This document shows positions 33,140 through 39,933 of a stretch of 52,328 nucleotides of DNA, piece after piece. Each line of letters opens with the position of its first letter. Within the stretch, counting starts at the first letter, position 1. The position numbers were made by a program, and so were the translations under genes. The notes under the pieces were generated by a model. That model saw nothing but the letters and a program-made list of their open reading frames with translations, was not told the origin of the DNA and made no database searches. Source of the stretch: Sporanaerobacter acetigenes DSM 13106 (GTDB lineage Bacteria > Bacillota > Clostridia > Tissierellales > Sporanaerobacteraceae); the NCBI RefSeq assembly GCF_900130025.1, contig NZ_FQXR01000018.1, positions 1 to 52,328 on the forward strand, written 5' to 3'.

Positions 33140-33799
33140 ATGTATTCAAGACATTTTAATGCAACTAAATCCTTAATCAACATTGTAGATCGTACCCAAA
33201 ATGGTAATAAAATAGAAGAAAAGAGAAGTGGTTTGTATCTAGAATGGATAAGCAGACAATCGAAATTGTTCGACATAGAAAAATCACAACTTGTAATTCC
33301 AGACAAGATTTTTCCAAAGAAAATAACGAGTTTTGCTTTTGGCAAAAATAATTCAACCATACAAGCTAAAATAAATAAGTACTACAACAAATCAACTGAC
33401 GGTAAAAAATATCTTAGAAACACTACAACTATAGATGCCAATGACGCAGAAGATTTATTGCATAATTTGGTCTTTTTAAGGGGAAATGTTGTTTGGATTG
33501 AATTTGGGTTTAACATAGGTTGTGAATTTGGTGGAAAGCATCCAGCTATTATATTAAAAGATCTTGGGGAAGCATTAATAGTAGCTCCACTTACTTCAGG
33601 AACGCTGGAAAATCCGAAATCAACAGAAGTGGTAATTGATGTGGTTTTTAATTTACCACCGAGAGATAGATATACTAATATTACTAGAATTACTCCAATA
33701 AGTATATATCGTGTAGACATGGATTCGCCTATGGGCAGTATTAGATCTAAAAAGATGAAAGAAATATTTAATGCAATGAAGAAAGACTGGAATTTTTAA
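33140..33799 (+). CDS. MazF/PemK-like toxin (putative endoribonuclease)
   Basis: About 219 residues. The C-terminal 110 residues match the MazF/PemK fold: LRGNVVWIEFG, GGKHPAIILKD, LIVAPLTSGT, then ITRITPISIYR and MGSIRSKKM. The N-terminal 110 residues are a separate region without recognised motifs; it may be a built-in regulator or target-binding part. ATG 33140 follows GAGGGGGG. It has its own promoter and breaks the terL-portal order, so it looks like a moron (inserted accessory gene). No protein antitoxin gene is next to it; a repeat RNA with its own promoter follows. RNase activity is inferred from the fold. Confidence 0.7.
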   Translation: MYSRHFNATKSLINIVDRTQNGNKIEEKRSGLYLEWISRQSKLFDIEKSQLVIPDKIFPKKITSFAFGKNNSTIQAKINKYYNKSTDGKKYLRNTTTIDANDAEDLLHNLVFLRGNVVWIEFGFNIGCEFGGKHPAIILKDLGEALIVAPLTSGTLENPKSTEVVIDVVFNLPPRDRYTNITRITPISIYRVDMDSPMGSIRSKKMKEIFNAMKKDWNF

Positions 33800-33816
33800 A
33801 AATGTATTATTTCCTA

Positions 33817-33845
33817 TTGACAGGTAATAATAACAATGATATCAT
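33817..33845 (+). promoter_or_regulatory. Consensus sigma-A promoter of the repeat RNA
   Basis: A perfect TTGACA and TATCAT lie 17 bp apart in the gap 33800-34132. Transcription would start near 33852, just before the first repeat, with no ORF or ribosome site until the portal gene. Confidence 0.65.
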
Positions 33846-33862
33846 TTTATATACAAAGATGA

Positions 33863-34065
33863 TATCTAAAAAAGAGCGTTTTGCTCGTAATATCTAAAAA
33901 AGAAAGCCACCTTTTAGGTGGTTTTCGTTATTCGAAAAGTCATGTTAAATTGTAATCTTTCTATATGAGTTTGAATATAGTATATTAAAGCATCAATGAT
34001 ATCTAAAAAAGAGCAATTGCTCGTACTATCTAAAAAAGAAAGCCGAAATATAGCGGCTTTCGTTA
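33863..34065 (+). ncRNA. Tandem motif-hairpin repeat RNA, putative antitoxin RNA
   Basis: Four repeats share the plan TATCTAAAAAAGA, hairpin, CGT(T)A: 33863-33890, 33891-33930, 34000-34026 and 34027-34065. The hairpins differ but keep pairing: GAGC/GCTC in repeats 1 and 3; AAAGCCACCT/AGGTGGTTTT in repeat 2; AAAGCCG/CGGCTTT in repeat 4. So the structure is conserved while the sequence covaries. Repeats 1-2 and 3-4 are two copies of a double unit 137 bp apart. Type III antitoxin RNAs are tandem repeats whose A-rich linkers are cut by their MazF-fold toxin; the resemblance is structural only. Alternatives are terminators or a decoy RNA. Confidence 0.55.
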
Positions 34066-34074
34066 CATAAAGCT

Positions 34075-34104
34075 AAGCTACTTCAGTAATGAAGTGGCTT
34101 TTTT
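34075..34104 (+). terminator. Strong intrinsic terminator after the repeat RNA
   Basis: AAGCTACTTCA pairs with TGAAGTGGCTT (11 bp, one wobble) around GTAA, followed by six T. It closes the cassette just before the portal ribosome site. Confidence 0.8.
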
Positions 34105-34132
34105 CATGCCCATTTCTAGGAGGTGATAAAAT

Positions 34133-35368
34133 TTGCAAATACCAATATTATCAAAGTTTTTTAAATCCAGAGCAGATCCACAAAACAGTATGTGGCAGAG
34201 TGCATATAACTTCTTCTTTGGCACCACTTATAGTGGAAAGGTAGTTAATGAAAGAACAGCTATGCAAACTACTGCAGTTTATGCTTGTGTTAGGATTCTA
34301 GCTGAAACCACAGCTTCATTACCGTTACACATATACAAAAGAACTGATAAGGGAAAAGAAAAGGCACTAGACCATCCGTTATATTATCTACTTCATGATG
34401 AACCAAATCCAGAGATGACTTCATTTGTGTTTAGAGAAACACTTATGGGTCATCTTTTACTTTGGGGAAATGCATATTCCCAGATTATTAGAGATGGCAG
34501 AGGGAGAGTTTTGGCACTATATCCTTTAATGCCTGATAGAATGATGGTCTATAGAAGTGATAGTGGAGAGATTTACTACACATATAGCAAAGATGGCGAG
34601 GAGTATATTTTGAAAAACTGGGAAGTTCTTCATATTCAGGGTCTAGGTTTTGATGGATTAGTTGGATATTCTCCAATAGCAATGGCCAAGAATGCAATAG
34701 GAATGGCTATAGCAACAGAGGAATATGGAGCTACATTCTTTAATAATGGAGCCAGCCCAGGAGGTGTATTAGAGCATCCTGGAATTTTAAAAGATCCTGA
34801 AAAGGTAAGAAAGAGTTGGAACAGTGTATATGGAGGAAGTGGAAATGCCCACAAGGTTGCAGTTTTAGAGGAAGGTATGAGTTTTAAGCCTATAGGAATA
34901 CCACCAGAACAGGCCCAGTTCTTGCAGACTAGGAAGTTTCAACTAAATGAAATTGCTAGGATTTTTAGAATTCCTCCTCATATGATTGGTGATTTGGATA
35001 AATCCAGTTTTTCTAACATAGAGCAGCAGAGTTTGGAGTTTGTAAAATATACACTTACTCCATGGCTATCACGTTGGGAAATGTGCATGATGAAAGCTTT
35101 ATTATCTCCATCGGAAAAGAAAGAATACCTAATAAAGTTTAATGTAGAAGGACTACTTCGAGGTGACTATAAAACTCGTATGGAAGGCTACAGCATAGGT
35201 ATTCAAAATGGGTTTTTATCCCCCAATGATGTAAGAGAGCTAGAAGATATGAACACCATAGAGCATGGTGATGTTTATGCAGTTAATGGAAATATGCTAA
35301 AACTTGAGGATATAGGAGCTTATGCAAAGAATGAACTAAATAGTGAAAAGAAGGGAGGAGAAAAGTAG
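34133..35368 (+). CDS. Portal protein (HK97/SPP1-type siphovirus portal)
   Basis: 411 residues. It forms the dodecameric ring through which DNA enters the head. Signature regions: ERTAMQTTAVYACVRILAET, IQGLGFDGLVGYSPIAMAK and IGDLDKSSFSNIEQQSLEF. TTG start with GGAGGTGA upstream. It is followed without a gap by the protease gene, as in HK97-type modules. Confidence 0.92.
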   Translation: MQIPILSKFFKSRADPQNSMWQSAYNFFFGTTYSGKVVNERTAMQTTAVYACVRILAETTASLPLHIYKRTDKGKEKALDHPLYYLLHDEPNPEMTSFVFRETLMGHLLLWGNAYSQIIRDGRGRVLALYPLMPDRMMVYRSDSGEIYYTYSKDGEEYILKNWEVLHIQGLGFDGLVGYSPIAMAKNAIGMAIATEEYGATFFNNGASPGGVLEHPGILKDPEKVRKSWNSVYGGSGNAHKVAVLEEGMSFKPIGIPPEQAQFLQTRKFQLNEIARIFRIPPHMIGDLDKSSFSNIEQQSLEFVKYTLTPWLSRWEMCMMKALLSPSEKKEYLIKFNVEGLLRGDYKTRMEGYSIGIQNGFLSPNDVRELEDMNTIEHGDVYAVNGNMLKLEDIGAYAKNELNSEKKGGEK

Positions 35369-36067
35369 ATGAAGTTTTGGAATTGGATTAATAATGAAGA
35401 TGGAAGAACTCTTTATCTTGATGGATATATTGCTCAGGAAAGCTGGTTTGATGATGAAGTATCTCCTAGAGAGTTTAAAGCAGAACTTGAAAAATCAGGT
35501 GGAGATATTACTGTATTTATTAATTCACCAGGAGGTGATGTGTTTGCAGCAAGTCAAATCTATACCATGCTAAAAGAATATGTTGACAAGGTCACTGTTA
35601 AAATTGATGGAATTGCAGCTAGTGCAGCTTCAGTAATTGCCATGGCTGGAGATGAAGTACTAATGTCTCCTACATCAATGCTTATGATTCACAATCCAAT
35701 AACCTTGGTCTGGGGAGAAGAAGTGGATATGAGAAAAGGAATTGAAATGCTTTCAGAAGTAAAGGAAAGTATCATCAATGCCTATGAAGTAAAGACAAAG
35801 CTTTCACGAAATGAAATATCAAAGATGATGGATAGGGAAACTTGGATGAGTGCAAAAAAGGCCCATGAGTTAGGTTTCTGTGACAAAGTTTTATATACAG
35901 AAAATGAAACTGTTCCTGAAGATGTTCTAAATGGTTTTATGTTTGACAGAGTTACTGTAACAAATAATTTTATTGGGAAGCTACCAAAAGTTAATAAGCC
36001 AAAAGATTCTAAAGATACCAAAACACCATATAGCCAGTTAGTTAAAAGGCTAGAATTATTGAAATAG
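35369..36067 (+). CDS. ClpP-like head maturation protease
   Basis: 232 residues; cleaves head proteins during capsid maturation. The serine protease core is clear: FINSPGGDVFAA, GIAASAASVIAMAG with nucleophile S85, MLMIHNP with H108. It lies in the standard place between portal and capsid genes; the start codon directly follows the portal stop. Confidence 0.92.
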   Translation: MKFWNWINNEDGRTLYLDGYIAQESWFDDEVSPREFKAELEKSGGDITVFINSPGGDVFAASQIYTMLKEYVDKVTVKIDGIAASAASVIAMAGDEVLMSPTSMLMIHNPITLVWGEEVDMRKGIEMLSEVKESIINAYEVKTKLSRNEISKMMDRETWMSAKKAHELGFCDKVLYTENETVPEDVLNGFMFDRVTVTNNFIGKLPKVNKPKDSKDTKTPYSQLVKRLELLK

Positions 36068-36079
36068 GAGGAATGTGAA

Positions 36080-37264
36080 ATGGATAAAATTTTAGAATTA
36101 AGAGAGAAAAGAGCGAAGCTTTGGGATAAGACCAAGGCTTTTTTAGATGAAAAAAGAAATGAAGAAGGTTTCCTTTCAGCAGAAGATACAGCTACCTATG
36201 AAAAGATGGAAGCTGATGTAGTAAGTCTTGGAAAGGAAATCGAAAGACTTGAAAGACAAGCAGCCATTGATTTAGAACTTTCAAAGGCAACAAGTAATGC
36301 TATTACTAACACACCAAATAATAATAAAGGGATAGAGAAAACAGGTAGGGCTTCAGATGAATATACTAAGGCCTTCTGGAATGTTATGAGGAATAAGGTT
36401 AACTTTGATGTTCAGAATTCCCTTAAGGTTGGCTCTGATCCAGAAGGAGGATATTTAGCACCTGATGAATTTGAGAAAACCTTAATTGAAGCTTTGGAAG
36501 AAGAAAATGTTATGAGAAGTCTTGCTAAAATAATTACTACATCTTCAGGAGATAGAAAGATTCCAATTGTAGCTTCAAAGGGAACTGCTTCTTGGGTAGA
36601 TGAAGAAGGACCAATTCCAGAATCTGATGATAGCTTTGGAATTATCTCAATTGGGGCATATAAACTGGCTACAATGATTAAAGTTAGTGAGGAATTATTG
36701 AATGACAGTGTATTTAAATTAGATTCATATATCTCAAAGGAATTTGCTAGACGAATTGGTGCAAGGGAAGAAGAAGCATTTGTAATAGGAGATGGAAATG
36801 GAAAACCAACAGGTGTATTTGGAAGTGGAGAAGTAGGGCTTACAACAACTACTACAGCTATAAAGTTTGATGATATAATGGACCTTTTCTATTCCCTTAA
36901 GTCTCCATATAGGAAAAAGGCTACTTTTTTAATGAATGATGCAACAGTAAAAGAGATTAGAAAATTAAAGGATGGAAATGGTCAGTATTTATGGCAACCA
37001 TCAGTACAAATGGGTGAGCCTGATACTATTTTAAATAGACCCGTAAAGACTTCAGCTTATGTTCCAATAATAGAAGCAGGTAAAAAGCCTATAGCCTTTG
37101 GAGACTTTTCATATTATTGGATTGCAGATAGACAGGGGAGGTCTTTCCAAAGATTAAATGAACTTTATGCAGCAACAGGTCAAGTTGGATTTAAGGCTAC
37201 CCAAAGAGTAGACGGAAAACTTACTCTTCCTGAAGCTATTAAAGTATTACAGATGAAAGCCTAG
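36080..37264 (+). CDS. HK97-type major capsid protein
   Basis: 394 residues. An N-terminal coiled-coil delta/scaffold domain (about 1-105, ELREKRAKLWDKTKAFLDEK and following) precedes the HK97 fold, which starts at VGSDPEGGYLAPDEF and includes KIPIVASKGTASWVDEE and GARRIGAREE-like segments. The protease just upstream probably removes the N-terminal part. ATG 36080 follows AGGAGG. Confidence 0.93.
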   Translation: MDKILELREKRAKLWDKTKAFLDEKRNEEGFLSAEDTATYEKMEADVVSLGKEIERLERQAAIDLELSKATSNAITNTPNNNKGIEKTGRASDEYTKAFWNVMRNKVNFDVQNSLKVGSDPEGGYLAPDEFEKTLIEALEEENVMRSLAKIITTSSGDRKIPIVASKGTASWVDEEGPIPESDDSFGIISIGAYKLATMIKVSEELLNDSVFKLDSYISKEFARRIGAREEEAFVIGDGNGKPTGVFGSGEVGLTTTTTAIKFDDIMDLFYSLKSPYRKKATFLMNDATVKEIRKLKDGNGQYLWQPSVQMGEPDTILNRPVKTSAYVPIIEAGKKPIAFGDFSYYWIADRQGRSFQRLNELYAATGQVGFKATQRVDGKLTLPEAIKVLQMKA

Positions 37265-37273
37265 GTGATAGAT

Positions 37274-37495
37274 ATGAGTAATGTAAAAAATTATAAAGAG
37301 CAAGGTGGAGAAAGATGGGTTGTTAATGGAGTACTCGAGGTAACGGAAGAAGGGGTACTCCTTTTAAATGGTAAACCCTTAATTAGAGCTGAAATTCAAG
37401 AGGAGAGTACAGCTACTACTATTGCAGATTTAAAGGCTGACTTTAACTCCTTACTTCAAAAGCTAAAGTACGCAGGACTAATGGAAATGAAATAA
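37274..37495 (+). CDS. Head fiber-like protein
   Basis: 73 residues. RWVVNGVLEVTEEGVLLLNG, then a coiled-coil end TTIADLKADFNSLLQKLKYA-GLM resembles small phage head-fiber proteins. ATG 37274 has TAGGTGA upstream; the GTG at 37265 is less likely. Location right after the capsid gene supports a head-decoration role. Confidence 0.6.
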   Translation: MSNVKNYKEQGGERWVVNGVLEVTEEGVLLLNGKPLIRAEIQEESTATTIADLKADFNSLLQKLKYAGLMEMK

Positions 37496-37513
37496 TGGTG
37501 AGGTGATGGGTGT

Positions 37514-37816
37514 ATGGTAATAAGTCTAGATGAAGCAAAGTTGTATTTAAGAATAGATAGTGATGAAGAAGATACACTCATCACTAATTTTATTCTTACA
37601 GCAGAGGAGATTTGTGAGGATATTTTAAGATTTCCTATATCTAAGTTTGAAGAAGTACCTCCTGTAGTAAGGCAGGCAATACTATATTGTGTTGCTAATC
37701 TATATGAAAAAAGAGAAGGTACTTATTATTACCTAAAAAATGAAAGTGGTGGTATTTCAGAAACTATTAATGTTATGAAATTAATGTTAGGTAATTTGAG
37801 AGAAGAAAGTTGGTGA
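37514..37816 (+). CDS. Head-tail connector protein (gp6-like)
   Basis: 100 residues. It begins MVISLDEAKLYLRIDSDEED and contains an all-helical body (LITNFILTAEEICEDILRF; VPPVVRQAILYCVANLYEKR), typical of gp6-like adaptors that sit under the portal. It is in the usual order after the capsid gene. Confidence 0.85.
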   Translation: MVISLDEAKLYLRIDSDEEDTLITNFILTAEEICEDILRFPISKFEEVPPVVRQAILYCVANLYEKREGTYYYLKNESGGISETINVMKLMLGNLREESW

Positions 37817-37820
37817 TTTT

Positions 37821-38150
37821 ATGGAGATTGGGGAATTAAGGCATAAAATTACTTTTCAAAAATTAACTACCGCCACCAATGAAAACGGTTTTGAAGTAGA
37901 AGCTTGGGAGAACTATAAAACAGTATGGGCAGCAATTACTAATCTTCATGGAAGAGAATATTTTGAAGCTGCAGCTGTGCAAAAAGAGAATACTGTTAAA
38001 TTTACTATTCGATATTTTAAGGGCCTCGATACTTCCATGAGGATTTTGTTCAGAGGTACAGAGTACAATATAATCTCCATTGATAATATTAAATATAAAA
38101 ATAAGTACATTGAGATAAAGGCATTGGAGGTAGAAAAGAGTGGCCAATGA
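37821..38150 (+). CDS. Head-tail adaptor / stopper protein (SPP1 gp16-like)
   Basis: 109 residues, a beta-barrel type sequence: IGELRHKITFQKLTTATNEN, YKTVWAAITNLHGREYFEAA, ILFRGTEYNIISID. These are the marks of the phage head-tail joining family. It overlaps the next gene by 11 nt. Confidence 0.85.
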   Translation: MEIGELRHKITFQKLTTATNENGFEVEAWENYKTVWAAITNLHGREYFEAAAVQKENTVKFTIRYFKGLDTSMRILFRGTEYNIISIDNIKYKNKYIEIKALEVEKSGQ

Positions 38151-38520
38151 AGTAAAGATGGAACTTGAAGGAATTGAAAATCTAATAGATGAAGTTGAAA
38201 AACTAGGAAAACAAGGGAGTAAGATTGAAAACAAGGCATTAAAGGGAGCAGGAGAAGTTATTAAGGATTCAATAGTAAGAGAAGTTCCTGTGAGAACTGG
38301 GAAGTTAAAGAAAAGCATATCAGTATCAGGAATTAAAAGAGAAGGTGGAGAGCCCTATGTTCAAGTAGGTCCTGGAAAAGATGGATGGTATGGAAAGTTT
38401 GTAGAATTTGGAACAGTAAAAATGAAAGCTAAACCCTTTATGGAACCGGGGTATGAAAATTCAAAAGATGCTGCTTTAGATACCATTCAAGAAGAACTAA
38501 AAAGGGGACTTGGTTTATGA
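38140..38520 (+). CDS. HK97 gp10-like tail completion protein
   Basis: 126 residues with the gp10 pattern VPVRTGKLKKSISVSGIKRE and KFVEFGTVKMKAKPFMEPGY. GTG start with GGAGG 9 nt upstream, inside the end of the adaptor gene. It overlaps the next start as ATGA. Confidence 0.85.
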   Translation: MANEVKMELEGIENLIDEVEKLGKQGSKIENKALKGAGEVIKDSIVREVPVRTGKLKKSISVSGIKREGGEPYVQVGPGKDGWYGKFVEFGTVKMKAKPFMEPGYENSKDAALDTIQEELKRGLGL

Positions 38521-38837
38521 TTAATAAAATAGTAATGGATGCTTTGAAAAATATAGGGGTACCCGTTTCTTTTCAAACTTACGGTGGAAAGAAAGACCCT
38601 TATATAACCTTTTTTACTTATCTTGATAAAGGAGAACAATTTGCTGATGATGGAGAGGTTATTACTGGATATTATGTTCAAATAGATATCTGGTCAAAAA
38701 AAGATTATACTCAAGTTTCAAAAGAAGTACATGAAAGGATGCTAGCGGCTAACTTTATAAAGAAAGGATTTTATGATTTATATGAAGATGATTTAAAGAT
38801 TTATCACAAAGTAATGAGATTTTTTAAGGAGGTATAG
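38517..38837 (+). CDS. Tail terminator-like protein
   Basis: 106 residues. Sequence YGGKKDPYITFFTYLDKGEQ and GYYVQIDIWSKKDY fits small tail terminator/completion proteins (gp17/DUF3168-like) that cap the tail tube at the head-proximal end. Position between the gp10-like and major tail genes is as expected. Confidence 0.7.
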   Translation: MINKIVMDALKNIGVPVSFQTYGGKKDPYITFFTYLDKGEQFADDGEVITGYYVQIDIWSKKDYTQVSKEVHERMLAANFIKKGFYDLYEDDLKIYHKVMRFFKEV

Positions 38838-38839
38838 AA

Positions 38840-39409
38840 ATGGCACAGATAGGATTGAATGATTTACATTTTGCAGTGCTTACAAAAGACACAATAGAAG
38901 AACTTACCTATGAGGCTGTTGAGAAAATGGTAGGTGCTATAAATGCTAGTATAAGTCCTACAGTAAATACTCAAGAATTATATGCGGATGATCAGCTTTG
39001 GGAATCTATTTCAGCATTAGGTAAAATTGATGTGGAAGTAGAAACCGCAGATTTACCTCTTACTACTAGGGCAAAGGTATTAGGAAATAAGATAGTTGAA
39101 GGTGTTTTAGTTGAAAGTAAAGAAGATACTCCTCCACATATAGCATTAGGATTTAAGAGCTTAAAGTCCAATGGAAAGTACCGATATATTTGGCTATTAA
39201 AAGGAGTGGCCCAGCCAATAGCAGAGGACTTTTCTACTAAAAAAGATAATGTAGACCATAAAACACCTAAGATTAAGTTTACCTTTATGCCAAGAATGCA
39301 TGATGGAGAGTGGAAGAGAACAGCTGATGAAGATGGTGAGAATTTCCTAGGAGCTAAAACTTGGTTTGATAAAGTTCCAGGAGATACTAGAGTTCAGGAA
39401 GGAGTTTAA
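38840..39409 (+). CDS. Major tail protein (phi13 family)
   Basis: 189 residues; tail tube subunit. IGLNDLHFAVLTKDTIEELT, VEVETADLPLTTRAKVLGNK and IKFTFMPRMHDGEWKRTADE are typical of phi13-type major tail proteins. AGGAGG precedes the ATG. Confidence 0.88.
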   Translation: MAQIGLNDLHFAVLTKDTIEELTYEAVEKMVGAINASISPTVNTQELYADDQLWESISALGKIDVEVETADLPLTTRAKVLGNKIVEGVLVESKEDTPPHIALGFKSLKSNGKYRYIWLLKGVAQPIAEDFSTKKDNVDHKTPKIKFTFMPRMHDGEWKRTADEDGENFLGAKTWFDKVPGDTRVQEGV

Positions 39410-39412
39410 TCT

Positions 39413-39712
39413 ATGGATATAACATTAAGAATAAATAATAAGGATAAGACTTATGTTTCAGGATTTATATCTGCCAGAATGGTTAGAAGAACTATTGAAG
39501 TATCAAGGAAAGTAAACTTTGAAAGTTTATCCCCAGAAGAACTGGATACATTAGTAGATTATGTAGTTGAGTTGTTTGGTAATCAATTTACAAGGGATGA
39601 ACTATATGATGGATTAGAATCCAAAGAATTAATACCAACTATAACAAGATGTATAAATGAAGTAGTAGGACAAGTGGCGGATGAAACTAAAGGTGATGAA
39701 AAAAAACAGTAG
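39413..39712 (+). CDS. Tail assembly chaperone gpG-like protein
   Basis: 99 residues ending in a charged tail DETKGDEKKQ. It lies between the major tail and tape measure genes. Eight consecutive A (39699-39706) within GAA-AAA-AAA-CAG just before the stop form an A-AAA-AAA slip site. A -1 shift there continues into the next frame and gives a 155-residue GT-type fusion. Both forms are needed to guide tape measure and tube assembly in known phages. Confidence 0.82.
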   Translation: MDITLRINNKDKTYVSGFISARMVRRTIEVSRKVNFESLSPEELDTLVDYVVELFGNQFTRDELYDGLESKELIPTITRCINEVVGQVADETKGDEKKQ

Positions 39713-39723
39713 AGGGGAATTCC

Positions 39724-39879
39724 ATGGATCCCCAGGATTTTATTGATAGCCTATATCTAGGGTTACTTGAAAGTGGATGGACTTTAAATGAAATTGATTC
39801 TATGGATATTTTGTATTACCTTAAATTATTAAATAAAAAGCTTGGAGAAGAAAAAGTGTATATTGATGATGTTTTATAA
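39724..39879 (+). CDS. Tail assembly chaperone T part, reached by -1 frameshift
   Basis: 51 codons (MDPQDFIDSLYLGLLESGWT, then LNEIDSMDILYYLKLLN and an acidic end). Its frame is exactly -1 relative to the gpG gene. From the slip site the fusion would read TVEGNS before this segment. An own ATG with GAGGGG upstream means separate initiation is also possible. Length and position match the T extension of G/GT pairs. Confidence 0.78.
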   Translation: MDPQDFIDSLYLGLLESGWTLNEIDSMDILYYLKLLNKKLGEEKVYIDDVL

Positions 39880-39904
39880 CACCTAAACTTTAGGTGGTTT
39901 TTTT
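39880..39904 (+). terminator. Intrinsic terminator before the tape measure gene
   Basis: CACCTAA pairs with TTAGGTG around ACT, followed by GTTTTTTT. It lies 30 bp before the tape measure start and could tune expression within the tail operon. Confidence 0.65.
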
Positions 39905-39933
39905 ATAATTTTTTTAAGAAGGGTGGTGAGAAT

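Noticed and set aside
33382-33720. Minus-strand ORF opposite the MazF-like gene as a protein antitoxin
   Set aside because: It is a shadow of the toxin frame, without ribosome site or recognisable domain.
33863-34065. Repeats as a CRISPR array
   Set aside because: There are only four units of unequal length, the variable parts are self-complementary hairpins and not spacers, and there are no cas genes.
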